Under the pieces are notes generated by a model. That model worked only from the letters and a program-made list of their open reading frames with translations, was not told where the DNA came from and searched no databases. Below, piece by piece: positions 1-13,794 of a DNA stretch of 64,000 nucleotides; position 1 is the first letter of the stretch; every line of letters starts with the position of its first letter. The DNA is taken from assembly GCF_003589595.1 (NCBI RefSeq), contig NW_020654051.1, forward strand, positions 9,774,954 through 9,838,953. Direction: 5' to 3'. The position numbers and the translations under genes were made by a program. The stretch comes from Hyposmocoma kahamanoa. Its lineage: Eukaryota; Arthropoda; Insecta; Lepidoptera; Cosmopterigidae.

Positions 1-3000
1 GACTTTTATTACACTACTTTAATGGTGAAATTGAAGCCCCCAAATTTCGATGCCATCAAATTAGAGAAGGCCACTTTAACATTTGTATCGTATTGCATAT
101 AAATATTTTTATGGCGCCTTACAGTCAATGGAACAACTTAATTCGAATAGCGTTGTGTGTTACTTTCAATGAAATTCAATATTAAAAGATATATCTCCCA
201 AATTGAAGCAACCCAGTGTCAATCCCACATCGTTTCTGGTTACTAATTAAGTAAAAGTAATTGCGTATACTTTCAGTTGGAGCCTTTTCGTTTACCTACA
301 AATCTTTCCAGGCTACTACTTTCTCCTCGAGTCCCTGCTATCAGTCCCGCCCTTTGTATATATGCTCGTTAAATTTATCATTCTACTTTACTGTTAACAT
401 CATCCATCTTTTGTAACTAATCAATTACATAGTTCTTCAGAATGTTTATTAAAACACATTTCCTTAAATGAAACTCGGAACACCATTTAGGTAATTATAA
501 TTATAGTAAACAATTTCGACATTCAAAATAAACCCGATTTTAATCCGCGTGGAGTGAAAACAAATACCAACACGTAAATTGATAAATCTTGAAAAACATT
601 AGCGTGAAAGCGGTTACGCCTTGGCAGATCTAAATAAAATTCGCCTCCTGTAATTGATTCAGTTAACGGCATTGAATATCAATAAAAAATATCAACCTTA
701 GACTTTCAATCTCCTTTAATTTCGGTTCAATATTGGTTTAGTATCAATTGCGGGGATTCTATTGTGATTTTCAATCTATGCATGAATTTAATCAATCGGT
801 GTAGGAAATTTAGTGTCAGTTTTATTTATGAGCGTTTTTATGACTTGTATCGTATCATGTGAATACCCGCGAGATTTTCCCGCGGCAGGGCAGGTCGACT
901 CCCGCGCTGCGACTCCCACGGATCATGCCTTCCGTCTACACCTCATGGACATACAATAGCTACTTCATTACTTATTTTTTCTCTTGCGTCGTTGTTAACA
1001 TTGAAGGCTAACGTTCTTCAAGAAATTCCTGGAAGTGAAACTTGTCTTTTTCTCTCATTTTAAAGAATCGAGGCAGTTTCCGCGTATTGATTTTTTACCG
1101 ATGAAGCGCTGTCAATACCAGTTCTGGCAGACGGCGACCTAATCCAATTGAGATCTGGAGCAATCGTCACAAGTATTCGTTGGCAGACTATTTAGGCATT
1201 CTACTCTTACTTTAGTTGAATGCATTATTCTGTTTAATGCAGTTTTCTTTTCCCTGTTTCCTGATTGCGATGGATTATCCACATCTAATGCCGCTTAATT
1301 GACTAGCCAGACACAAATGTGGCAGCAAGGCAAACATGCGGCCTAATGACGCCGGGGGCCCGCCGTTGCAGGCAATTGCGGCACGCCTCACTCGTTTGAG
1401 TAAGTGCTTACGTACCTATACGTTAGACGCCAAAAATGTTCACTGGGAACTATGCCATCTGGGTGCAAAAAGCAACAACTAAAGGCAACAACCGACCGCG
1501 TTCTTCTTATTTATTGCCCTTTTACAAACAGCAGCAGCCCTACAAGCCCCGTTTAACTAGTCGTTCCTTATTCATTTAAAGATTCACACGCGACTTAAAG
1601 ATATTTATATTTACTGTACGGTGAACAAAGAGTTTGCTGTCTTTTTGTCCATTTTTAGGCTATAAAATCTGCAGCTAACGAGCGGGCAATGCCATCAAAA
1701 CTAGCGTTCTGATTCTCGGTTTAGTTTTAATTAGTAAGGCGTTGTTACGTACTGAGCATTTAGGTGGTTTATTGCCGAGGATTTCGATCTTACACTCACC
1801 GGACAAAGATTACCGTTGCCCGCTGACTTTTTTCTTTTGATTCCGCGAACTTGTAACGGTGTCGAGACCATTTGTTTTGGTTCAGTACGGCGCGGCATCC
1901 AAGGTTGTTGCTTTACATGCTGTAAATACGACAACGGTTATCGTTATGTCATCAAACAACATGAACAGTTTAGATTGTTCACTTCAATTGACTGAATAAC
2001 AATAAAAATACCTAGTGGTACGCGAAGTCATGAATCGTGAGCGGTCAGCGATTAGTTTACAAGAGGGCGTAACTTTACTTTTAATGATTTACACGTAACG
2101 ATTACGCATATCTACTAATTACCTTACAGCTTACAAGTGTGGTTATTGCAATAATGACGGGTGAACAATTAATCAATGGCAAAATGTCGTGGGAAGCGAT
2201 CGGATCGCGCGATGCGTGCGGAATGCACTGTGCCGGCGCTGATATCCGACCGGTAGAACACGTGGTTTCATAGTTACGCACTGACGCTGCGTAAACAACA
2301 TTGTAGGCTATTTAGGTTACAGACTATTAATTATCATATTTTGTTAAAGTTACTAAAGCGTATGAAATGAAAGTATATGAAATGAAATATTAACCTATGT
2401 AGCTAATCTATTTTGAAAAAAATACTCATTGCTTTATGATATCGCTCTCATCCATAATTTAATAACCAAGAACAAGCTTAAATGTTGTTCACTTTCTCAT
2501 ATAGTCGTTTAAAAGAATTGACTTCTTCAATATAGAATTTTCTCGGTTGCTACGCATTGGAAAAGAAAACATTTATTCGAATCTAAAATCGTGTTTATTT
2601 GTTTTTTCAAACAAACCAACGTTTCGGTGGTCACGGCTGACTTCTTCAACATGTTTGCATCACGCATTGCATTAAAATCTTTCGTAACATTATATTTACC
2701 CATCAATATAAACGTCAAATGTTATATATTAAGCGTCTATTCAATAGTTAATATATTAACAGTAAAGTAACGCATATGAAAAGTTCAAATCACTTAACTT
2801 CAGTTAGACAAGGTTGCCATTTACTTTGGTAACGCGCTTTCATGTTCATGTCATTTTCTTTCAATCTACTATCGACTGCTATTATAATTACTGAACCCAT
2901 CACGATGTCAATATCAGTTTTAATTAATTATAATAATAGTTTCAATTAACAAAGTTTATCAGTTCATAACTGTAATTATTCGTGTGCGTCTGCCATCCAA

Positions 3001-3300
3001 TTTAATCGCATATCGATATTGACAACAACTTAATTACCTATTTATTTGAAATTGCCTATTTGTTTCCAAATAAATCTTGTTTAGGTATTTTATAATCAAG
3101 TGCAATGCTTGTAAATTACAATTACAAGCTTTAACGACGTAATTTGAAATATTTAGAGAACGTAATGTCAAAAAACATGTCTTTAAAACTTTCTCATCAG
3201 CGAAGGTGAGTCGTCATGCAAAAACAGCAACCGTAAAAAATTGCAAGCAATTTGCGTATCACGTCGTCATATGCGCATATGATCATAACATATGCCAACG
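1..3300. other. No gene seen; AT-rich non-coding DNA
   Basis: No reading frame in this stretch exceeds about 70 codons or resembles a protein family. It is AT-rich with a few short GC-richer islands, near 880-930, 1320-1400 and 2190-2270. These could be conserved regulatory DNA, but that cannot be judged from one sequence. No repeat family found elsewhere in the window was recognised here. Confidence 0.5.
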
Positions 3301-3744
3301 ACAAGACAGGACGAGCTAATGAAAGTGACAGCCGGCGACGAAAGTGACTCGCTAGATTTATTTACACTTGTTTGAAATAGACGCGAGCTCTAAAACTGGT
3401 GTCCACTTTACATCTGTGCTGAGGCCAACTCCGCGTGACGACGCTATTTATATCGCTCTAGGCGCAGGTCTACCTCCTTCTACGGCAAACTAGATATGAG
3501 CTCCGCAGAACCGCAATTAACTGCGTGTTTTGCACATTGAGACATTTTTAATCCACTTCTTATAGATTACCTGCATTTGAAATGTATCACTGACGGAACT
3601 CGCTTTGTTTCTTTTTCCTTGAGCTTTTATGCGAGATCCGGAAACCTACAAGTCTTGTTAAAAGCTTTGTGTTGGTAAACATCGAACGTTCGGCACGAGT
3701 GTGTTTTTGGTCGAGCTTCGAGCGCTCCGATACACGGTGGCCTT

Positions 3745-3767
3745 TATAAAACCTGCGGTTATCGATA
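3745..3767 (+). promoter_or_regulatory. Candidate core promoter: TATA box with adjacent DRE
   Basis: A TATAAAA box at 3745-3751 is followed 8 bp later by TATCGATA (3760-3767), the exact palindromic core of the DREF-binding element known from insect promoters. Both lie in a GC-richer patch (about 3300-4300). No open reading frame of note follows within a few hundred bases, so the transcript, if there is one, would start with a non-coding exon or be non-coding. The call rests on motifs alone. Chance occurrence is quite possible in AT-rich DNA. Confidence 0.25.
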
Positions 3768-4825
3768 GAAGCTGGAAATCGAATCTGCAGCTGTGACTAC
3801 ACGATGCGAGTCAACTAGTTGGCCGCGTTTGATCGGGTCAGATTCAAAACAATAAAGGAAGGGTGTAAATGGAGCAGTTGTGTACAAGCCAATTTAACAC
3901 CGACGGTTAAGCGCGGCCCAATTGAGTGATACAATTTGATGTCGCGTACGTCAGAGGAAGGGCGTAGTAAAAAGAAAACATCAGACTGATCGCTGCAGCG
4001 CGGTCACGCATACAAACACGAACAAACATATAAGAATTTTGATTACGCGTTTCAAATTTCGTTGAGTCAATAGTAAAAACATGCGTGGGGTCAATTAACA
4101 AAAGTACCAAGAGAGAAATAGAGAGTTGCGATGAGATAATTTCGATTTCCTTTTATAGAAAGCGAGATTAGCAAGATAGGTGTATGGAGACATATTAATA
4201 AGACGGTAGCGCTAACGCTGCGCGTGCGCGTGCAGGGCAGACCGCGCAAGCGCCGCCGCCACCGGGAACCTGTCCGCCACCTGCTAATTAGCACCGACTT
4301 ATTACATCAACCTAAATACATGCATTTACTTGTTCCTTTATACATATTTCTTGCCAGTTACTCTTAATTAATTTCCATACTAGTTTGCGTAGGTACCGGA
4401 AAACAAGGCAATTGAGAGTTTGTTTAACCAACATCCCTCAACATCCTGCTTATTTTGCGATTATGTGACCTATTTATTTACGTTTATGTTTGTACCTACT
4501 ATTTTGGGAACCATTTGTAAATAAAGTGGTGTGAATTGTAAATAAAGAGATAACAAACATACCTTCTTATCATAATAATCATTGTCGTCAATCACAATGG
4601 GCAATCATTATATTTTGGGCTCACACAGATCTTAATTTTCAACTAATGTAAAGTAAAGATTAATTAAATATTTTTATCAATTTAAATTATCCGAATTCAT
4701 TAACGGTATTGGGATTGAATGCTGATTTGATGTATATTCTAGATCAGTACAGATATTTCCGTTTGAAACTTAGTCAAGTATAATTATAGATACAAAGATC
4801 GAACAAACACACAGGAAAATTCTTT

Positions 4826-4905
4826 CAACCCGACTCGACTCGAACCAGTGACTGTTGCCTCAACGTGGCTACCACTCTGCCAACTGAATTACAGACCGAG
4901 CTAGC
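4826..4905 (-). repeat. tRNA-like SINE head or degenerate tRNA pseudogene
   Basis: On the minus strand the block contains TGGCAGAGTGG, a perfect Pol III box A. About 36 bases later comes GGTTCGAGTCG, which is close to box B (GGTTCGANTCC). The spacing is shorter than in a working tRNA and no acceptor stem could be folded by eye. A tRNA-derived SINE head is more likely than a tRNA gene. Confidence 0.5.
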
Positions 4906-5167
4906 AGGTCTTACGAATTTCTTTATGTGCTAGTTGTATTGGAGGATTAGGTTTAAACGGTTTTTTTGCCATAACGCCACCTATAAGCACTTTAAAATGT
5001 TTCTTCACTCAGCCAGTTACCTTTACTGCGACTAGTAGTCAGTATTTTTAAACTCTTTTAATAATCAATAAATTGGTAACGAAATAGAAATATAGCATAG
5101 ACCTATTTGTATAGAGCATAGAAACTTATGGTTATCTACACAATTATAACTATTTTATAAAAAAAAA

Positions 5168-5852
5168 CCTACCTCAATGCTTTGTGGAATTATATTTATT
5201 TGCCAAGTTTTATTGAATCGGCTCAGAAACTAGAAACGGCTCAGAAAACAGAAAAAGCTACAAAACAAAAGGTATTAATTATTAATCGATGCTCCTATCA
5301 CCAATGCATGTTTACCTAATTTAAGGAAACTCATTTCGATATAAACTAGCAACACATACGAATTTATGTCGAGGTTTTGTGTTCCGAGTGAATCTCAAAA
5401 AATATTGGGTAAATAAATTACAAAACAGTTAAATACTCAATAGTTCCCTGTGAAAAGATATTCCATCTTTTTTTATGTGTACAACATAAAACATAAAATA
5501 ACTAATCACTCGTGACGTGCAAACAATGCGACGCTATATGCCTAGTACTGACGGAAGTTTGTATTCGCTTTTGAATTTGTATTTGCTTTGGTGGCTTCAC
5601 TTTCGTGTTCGGCGCGGTCCATCTGCCTATATTTTGTAATCTCAGGTAATCGGTTAAAGGAAAGTGAGTGAAATATAATAAACCGGATTCATCCCCTAAT
5701 TTTCCACTCTTGGAGATGGAATATTTTCTTCAAATTTCGATGGGACCATACTAAGGTACCCCCTTTCCAAAAACCAGTTCACAAATCGCGTAACATACAC
5801 ACAAAAACTAAACAGTCAAATTGAAAGTCCCCTCCTTTTTTTAAAGTCGGTT
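5168..5852 (-). repeat. Family B repeat, split by a later insertion
   Basis: The two ends (5168-5221 and 5648-5852) match the copies at 16346-16628 and 16893-17151. Shared parts include the block reading TTTGTGGAATTA..TTTGCCAAGTTTTATTG and the terminal AAAGTCGGTTAAAAAT. In the uninterrupted copy at 16346 the two halves adjoin; here 426 bp of unrelated sequence separates them. The orientation is opposite to the 16346 copy. The class is not recognised; it has no coding capacity. Confidence 0.7.
5222..5647. mobile_element. 426 bp insertion nested in a family B repeat
   Basis: The segment interrupts family B exactly between two copies of AATCGG (5216-5221 and 5648-5653), which look like a 6 bp target-site duplication. 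It starts with CTCAG and ends close to CTCAGGT. No terminal inverted repeat or coding sequence was seen. Its class is unknown. Confidence 0.5.
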
Positions 5853-6211
5853 AAAAATATCACAATGACTGAGACCTAGAGATGATTAAAAGTATATTGG
5901 GGGGTTGGTAGCCTAAAAGTGTATTTTTAGAGAAATAATTACGGATGTATAAAAGATGAAAAATTATATTAAATAAAGTAGCACACGTCGTGATTCACAA
6001 ACAGACTTATTGAATGCTAAAAGTAAATAGAAACGTGAAAAGTAAAGAGCAAGTTTAGTAAATAGATACACGGTGAAATATAACTAGAGTGGCTCAATCT
6101 ACTTAACAATAGAAAGTATAAAACTATTTTAAAGTAGTACAAAATTTGTTCTACAAGTTATTACAATTTCACACAAAACATTTCTGAAAGCTTTTTGCCA
6201 AATTTGGTTTT

Positions 6212-6428
6212 TAGTAGCAGTAGTTTGTCCAGGGAAGTACTGCCATCATACCCATTTCTGCCGCCAAAGGTGCTGGTGAAATTATAGGCACATGGGACTT
6301 ATCAAATTATGTCTCAGGGTGATGGGCGCAATGGCAGTACTCCTCAGATCTTTACGATTTAGAGCTCTTAATGGCACTGCAACTTATATGGAGGTGCAAG
6401 ACTTGTTCGTCCCGTCCCTTGATAACAT
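6212..6428 (+). repeat. Family A repeat, copy 1 (internally shortened)
   Basis: The copy starts with TAGTAGCAGTAG and runs through the family landmarks GTACTGCCATC, GGTGCTGGTGAAATTA, CACATGGGACTT and GGCACTGCAACT, ending near CTTGATAACATAAAAAA. It lacks about 60 bases of the fuller copies. The A-rich end suggests a retroposed element, but no convincing Pol III boxes were seen in the family. Confidence 0.8.
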
Positions 6429-6429
6429 A

Positions 6430-9400
6430 AAAAAGAGTATTACACAGTAGTTCTGTATGTTTTCATATTTAAAGCATTGATTTGTTTGAAAAAAAATACG
6501 AAATATGGATACGAAAAAAATCGTTTCATGTAACAATCGAAAACCTAAGAACTCAATACAATAGTATTATATAAATCATTTTACGAAAACATGTAATATG
6601 TTTAGCAGCATCGTGCAACTTTAATGAGATTCTAGACATACTACAAAAACATTAAGACAAACTGCAGGATAGGGTCAGTAAATTGCAAAGAGGTGACGAT
6701 GCCCAAGGGTGACATAGGTATATAGTACAGCTTCCCCTATCATATACTTGTCTTTTTTTATTTACCTGTATGAAAGAGAGAAAAGTAGAAAGCTAAGGTG
6801 AATACACCGTAATTGCTTTTTCGACGGAAGGGTCTCACCTGCAGATTTCATTTATGAGACGTCTCGGACCCCATGTTTGTTTATACGAACTTACGTGTAG
6901 ACATCATACAAAATACACCATGCAGCTTTGTCGTAGCATTCACTTTGTAATTAAATTTTCGTAAATGGAAAACTTGCTAAACCAGTTTTAATCATTGTAA
7001 TAAAAGGATACCGTAATATTGAATGCCATTGTTACACATAGGAAATGAAACTATTTTTCAGATCCAAATAGCATATATTTGTTTTTACCAACGTTTTGAC
7101 TCCTTTATTTGACGTCAAATAGTAGACGTGTTTTTTGTTGTGTTTGTGGTAGTTTAAACAAGAGCGCCCCACATCCAGAATTGCTCAGAACATACTTCAA
7201 AATCAAGGTAGGTACTAATCCGCGATGCTGACATAAAAATAATGTATAGGTAAGGACGGCGTCTAACAAAGGTTATTTCAATATAGCATGAAAATACTGT
7301 ACTGTGATGAACACCATAATTTTTTCAAATTATATTCACAGCCTGTAGATACAACTAAAATAACAATGTAACAAACTAAAAAAACCCCACGCTTGGAGCT
7401 AGTGGTAGGCATTATTACATTATTTTATCACAGCTTGAACGGAAGAACATAACAAACTACACCGCCATGAATTACACGACCACAACTGAATTTCAAAAAT
7501 GTTCGTTCCACTTGGGAAATGCCGATTGCGGTTTAACTCTTTCGAATTGCAATCCATTTTCACGCAAACACCAAATTCCACGGCTTACACTTAGCTACAT
7601 ATCTAAGATTGTTACAATTACTTGAACAAAACGTCTATCAGATGTAATGTATATGTTAGTCATTCGGAACCAAAAAAAAATCTTCTGTAATTGACTAACT
7701 ATATGTATAATATACTTATGACTAAATATTATATACCTTTTGAATTGCTACTGGTTTCGGATCATTTAAAGATTACTGATACTTTATTGTGGTTTACAAC
7801 ATAAAAGGTGATAACTGAAAAAATTATCGATATGATATAAATGCTACCTATGTACGCTATGTATGCTACCTATATACGAAGAAAAGCAATACAGTATTAA
7901 AATACACAAATTCAAAAAAGTAAATAAACTTGTAACATGGTAAATAAACAATATGAATACTAGGACTAGATTATTTGGGGGAAATTGGATCCCTCGACAT
8001 AGTGCTTAAAACGCCGGTAGCGCTTTCTCCTTTGTTTGACTATGCAAATAGGTACTAAAGGTAGGCACCTAACAGCAGGCACCCTGAATGCCCAGGGATA
8101 TTGGAAAAAAAATGGATCTCCTATACGGTTCAGTTCATATAATTTATACAATATATTTATTACCTGTATATACTTTAATATAAAAAGTGTGACCTTTTTT
8201 GTTTATTTTATTTTATTCGCAAGAATTAGAATCACTTTTCATTGTTTTTATACAAAATAGACAGACGCTTTGTCTCAATTTACATTACTGCGGAACGGAA
8301 TGGAAGCGAATATTTGTAACCACAGAATAATGAGCTTTATGTGAACCATGTAACGTATAAACTATGTGTATGCCAGCCAAAAAACAGGTTACGCGTCTTC
8401 CGTAAAGTTCTGCGCAGTCTCGGAAATTCCCGCAGCTACCGTCGCGTATCTAGTTTGTACGTGACACAATTGATAACATTATGCTATGTACAATTTCGTT
8501 ACAATAATTCACTTACTATCCGTTCTGTAGCAATCTAAATTGAGCCTTAACCACAATCTCACCTACCTCTTACATTATACCAAACATGAGTCCCATAACC
8601 AATTTGTTCTCATTTTATCGTACAATGAAAACGTTTTAAGGATTGATTAACACGTGGCAAAGAGCGATGCCACACGAGCGCCGCCGGTACGTTGCGCCGT
8701 TGCAGCGCTATGATTTCAACGCACCGAGTGTAACATGAGCAATGCGTTGTTGCAACATAACGCCGCTTACATCCCCATTTCGTCTTCTGGCCACTTGTTC
8801 GTACACGTTCCGTCACTACGCGCCTTTTTTATGTATAGTATAACGCAGAGTCACCAGAGATAGGCAGCGAGTTAAACCCTTATCAACCCGCCCGGGTTTT
8901 AACCTTAAATCGTGGGCAGAAACGGCGAATGTGGAATTTGATATAATTCCGTACTTGTTACAAATTTTTTTAGACAGAAGAAGCAACTCCACACATTAGG
9001 GATACACATTATAATTCAATGATTTTCAAGCTAATTGAATCAATAGAAAGGCAAATCGAATGGCCTGGATCAGAAAGCAATCACGGTTTTGTAATAATAT
9101 CATCCAAATTGAATAACAATTTCGATGATATAATCAACCAAATATTTAGGGCATTAAAAGGTTTTAACCCGATTTAATCCGGTTACAACGGTTTTACAAG
9201 ACGCCGGGTCAAAACCCGAGCACTTGCCCATTCTCTGAGCGTCACTGCTCAGGCGTCGCAACGCCGCCGACGCAACGCATAATGTGGCATCGCTTTTAAA
9301 AAAGGGTGCGGATTTAAAATATCAACTTCTTAGGCCTGTCGTCTAATGTATACTAATGTATAACATCTGTAATTTATAGACCAGACTATATACTATGGTG

Positions 9401-12400
9401 CGTAGGCAACACCTTGTTATGGGTACGTAAGTACAGTACCTTCCTATCTATGTTGTCTATTGAGTTGTTATCCTTCATCGAATTCAGCCTGTCTGTGTCA
9501 ATATGGTGTCAATCCACTAGGAGTTAGAATATAAAAGCGCTACTTTGTATGTATCCACGTACGTATTAACTACGTGCAAGTTATTGTTTTAACATTTTTA
9601 TCTACACACATATCATAAACCCTCTATTATGTGTTCAAAGACCGCAAATTACGACCAGCATAAAGATAAACTGTTTTGTTAGAACAAATTTCTTACCTGT
9701 GAAAATGTTATTATTGCGTCATAATAACATCGAATTCGATTTTATTATTATACCTATTCAAATTTCAAACATCTCTGTAAAACAAAACAATTTGATTCGA
9801 CCTACCAATTCTAATATCAGTCGAGATGAAGTTTTATTCGAAATGAAATGTCAATAGCAAACAATTTTGACAAATTTCACACGTTACTTGATATCGAACG
9901 ATATGATAGTTGGGTCCGACTCTAGTTTGTCTATGAATTAAATTAAAACTACGGTTGTGTGACATGCTTGAGAAAAGTTTTATTTGTCGCCATTTCGCCA
10001 GTCGTAACATGCGGTTCCCGAACACATCATAGAGAGCTTATAATATGTGTATAGATAAAGCAGCGTATGTAACTGTGCATAATTAGGCATTAAAACACTC
10101 TGTTTTAAAGCCTGTCCTTATGTAACAGTCATATAAACTACTATTTAAATATTGAAATTAGAAAAACGAGCAAATCCTAAGTGCAAAACTTGTGTGCTTT
10201 GTGTACAATCTACCTACAGATGATTTCAATAACACAACATCGGCACGATATCGACAGACACACCTGACTAACGATAACGTCTTTGTTTAAGCGGTTAACA
10301 CACGACTTTGAACAAGGAACCCTCGTCATGTCACGTAGAACATGAATATTCCAAACTGCACTCGCCCACTTTTCCGTCGCGGATTTGTCATTTGTCAATT
10401 TGCTTGAATGACAAAGCAGCCTTGAAAGTAGCTTGTTTACATTTCTACACCGTACCTACACTGCTAACGTATTTTGAAATAGGAGTAAAATTCATGAAGC
10501 ATATCTCTCATAAAGCAAATGGCCATCTTGAGAATAATATGGACTAGGACAATATTAGGACAAACATCATGTCAGCTATAGATCCAAGAGTCAAGCCCAA
10601 GATAGGAAAGTATGGCGTGCAAATGAGGCCTGCACTCAGCAGTGGGTAGCTAAAGGCGGAAGGAGAAGAAGACTACTACAGAATGGATGCCATAGAATAT
10701 TTCCCATAAATCATACAATAGGTTAAACCGTAGGAGACGATCTCAATCTCAACCAAACGTGGCCAACGTCGCTTCAAAGTTGAAGGAAATATGAAAGCCC
10801 AGCTTAGACCTAAACTTAAGTTTTTATTGTTACAGTCTTGTAACAAAAAGATACTCATCAAACAGGCATGAAACGTTGACTAACATTTTCAATTCATGTT
10901 TTTATATAATACCCATGCGCTTGATCACAGTGTTTCTTACGAATATTGACTGTGTTCCGTATTGGGTAACCTATCATAAACTCGAATTTCATTTTTCCGA
11001 ATTTTTTTTTCTTTAGTGCGATGACAGTTTTGGTATAAATTTGCAACACAGAAATGTCTTACAGCAGAAGTATCGGTTGTCCGAAATCCTAGTATTAGAA
11101 TAATTATTACACATACGTATTCTTTGGGCAGAAATTTGTTTGGTCTAATCATGTTTGTTATACTGTCTGTTTTCCATATAATGTAGAGAGCTGAAAATTC
11201 GTTTCGACAAAATTATTATTCTTAGATAAAATTATACCGCCATACAATTTTACTGTACAGCTCCAAAATTCTGGATTATACTTTCCTGGTGTAATTTTCG
11301 CCATACCATTATGCTGTGTTTTTGCTGACATCTGAAATGTAATTTAAAAACAATGGTCTTGAGTATTCATTAACTAACGTATCGAATCGAGGCAAGTAGC
11401 AGAACCGAATTTGTTTGCATTTCCTAGCTGGATCTATCCCCTCCTGTAGGTTTAGGTTATAAAAAGCGGCATGATCCGAACGAGCAAAGAGAGCGACTAC
11501 AACTTGATGAAATTAACTTGCACCTCGTTTAACATATTTTCTAAAGACGCGAGGTGCTTTGATTTGACGAGTTGTATTGAGCAACACATTCTAATACATT
11601 TAATATTGTAATAAGAAATAATATAACAAAAATGTATTAAGGATATCGTTTCTTTTTTCAAATTGAAAAAAATACTTACGCTTAGATACTTTGGCCAAAC
11701 GGTTTGTTGGGGAAATAAAAATCTGGAAACGAATACTTTGTCTATATGTCAAAATAGTGAAATATTAAATGGTGTAATGAAAAAAACTGTAACGTATTTT
11801 CGGACAAATGAAACAAAATCTATTCAATAAAAGTCTAAGGGTTTTCGGAGAGACAAAATTCTGTAAATTATGTTTCTATCTTGTAACAGGTAACCTCTGT
11901 ATTGTTAAACAATACTTTTGTTAATTCATTAAAATATGACTGGTAATATCTCATACGGCGGTATTCTAAAGTAATGTTTATATCAACAAAATATTAAAAA
12001 ATATGCTTAAGAAACCCGAATTGATCGATTTTATTTATCAACATCAGGGTCATTAATTCAGTGCGATATGTGGTAGTGCGGTATACCAAATACTTCAAAT
12101 GTGGTGTGGTTAGTGTTGTCTAGTGTACATACAAATCAAATAAGACTTGAATTACGGAACTACACAAATATTTGCTACAACATCTGATTCAAACACTATA
12201 CAAATAATCTCTTGTAACAAACAGTCAGAGACGCAGCATTTTTTTTAAAGAGTTTGTTTGTTCTGCACGCTGTCATAACGATTACGGCTTGTTACCAACA
12301 TTATGGAGAAATCAATGGACACTGGAACTAAAACTATAATAGGCATCGACTATTATTTAATATCTCACGATTGCTTCTTGTCGATTGTCTGAGGTCCAAA

Positions 12401-13790
12401 TCCAAACAATCGCGCCATTGTGCGTGAACAGAAGACTCGGCAGAATAAAGAAGTTGCCACCGCGTTCCGCGCGGTAAAAGTAGGAGCAAACAATAGATTC
12501 AATTCTTATTTGATTCCATGCTTTCCTTTTTTGGCGGTAGCTACCTATAGATAATAGTTAGCCTTCAGAATAGTGGTTTACTCCAAAAAAAATTACTAAT
12601 ACCTATTGTACTAGACAAGTACCACAACGAGTAAGGTTTTTAAGGAAATATATCTCGTAGCAATAAAAATAATATAAATCGTTTATTTCAGATTTCTAGC
12701 ATAATAAACCTGCATGCTATTTTATATCTGCCGCTAGCCCCGTGCAATAGACACTATTTTTTTCTTCGTTCGCAATAAAACCGGCAAAAAAATAAAACAA
12801 AAAAAACAAATTTCATTCAGAAACACGATTCATTATTATGGATAGATGCCAAACGTACAAATCCAACACCTGCGTCAAACTTCTAATTATATAAAACATG
12901 ATGAGAGAGAGAAAAAATCGTGTGAAGGCTGAAAATCCTTCGATTAGTTTAGCGCCGCTGTTGATTTCACATTGCCGCTCTATTTATTAGAGACATATTT
13001 CATTAATTACCTAAACATTGCGCCTATAAACTGAAAACTGTTTTCATTGTTAACAATGCCTTAGATTTGATCAGAAAATGGTCCCTTTTACAAAATAATC
13101 GTGTGTGGTAAAACGTAATCGTTGGCAAAGTACGATTTGCTGTGCACTTAACCGACATTTTAAGTGCCAGTGGGTTCATTAATATCAAATTGCTACTTTG
13201 TAATAATTTTCTAGAGCAAAGTGCCTTAATTGGGCGTAGGCCTAACGTGCATTAAATTACCGTTACAAGGCACAAAAAGCACACACAGACTTTTCAAAAA
13301 GGTAAATTAAGTAGCATATTCATGCGGATTCGTTTGCAGCTTTACAGAAAGGCAATACAAATAGAAAAGACTGAGTAGTTGTTTTTGCATAGAAATAGAA
13401 AATATTCCCACTTTGCTATCTGGATCATTTCAAAGACAAACTCTGACAAACACTAAAGATAGTAAAATGTACTTTCAAGAAATACTCATACAAGATATTG
13501 AAATAATTATGTATTATTAAATTCCTTTATGAGAATATTCACCCAGATCACATAATGGAAAACAGATTACGTAACTATGATTTAATTTCAACATAATTCA
13601 CACAAACCAAAATAGTGTTACAGTTCCCATATTTGATAGTTTAAATTATTATCAACTCTGTAAGGTATACATTTCCATCACTAACAATTATTAGTGCAAT
13701 ACTACACCGCAACGTCCAAATTTTTGCGTTATAAGTCGTTTCCCACTGATATTTGCGTTACTAGTGTTTGAAAATTGTTAGCTGTTAGTG
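6430..13790. other. No gene seen; non-coding with small repeat remnants
   Basis: No supported gene. Small items inside are a 27 bp repeat at 7028-7054 shared with 22777-22803, a GC-richer block at about 8650-9300 with imperfect inverted repeats around GCGATGCCACA, and an RTE LINE tail fragment near 10585-10650. A TATA-like stretch at about 11455-11475 has no reading frame downstream. Confidence 0.5.
10585..10650 (+). repeat. RTE-type LINE 3' tail fragment
   Basis: The stretch contains TGAGGCCTGCACTCAGCAGTGGG, a diverged form of the 3' coding end of RTE-clade LINEs (peptide of the type EAY-Q-QW). It is only about 65 bp and cannot encode anything. Confidence 0.45.
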
Positions 13791-13794
13791 AAGT

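Noticed and set aside
3172..3201. Short ATG frame ending at GAAG|GTGAGT
   Set aside because: A ten-codon start plus donor is expected by chance at this frequency; no supporting partner exon.
4201..4320. Possible exon encoding GRPRKRRRHREPVRH after a CAG
   Set aside because: AT-hook-like by eye, but there is no pyrimidine tract, no donor, and the frame continues into AT-rich sequence to a stop; likely chance in a GC-rich patch.
4826..4905. Functional tRNA gene
   Set aside because: Boxes A and B are too close and no acceptor or anticodon stems fold by eye; called as SINE-like instead.
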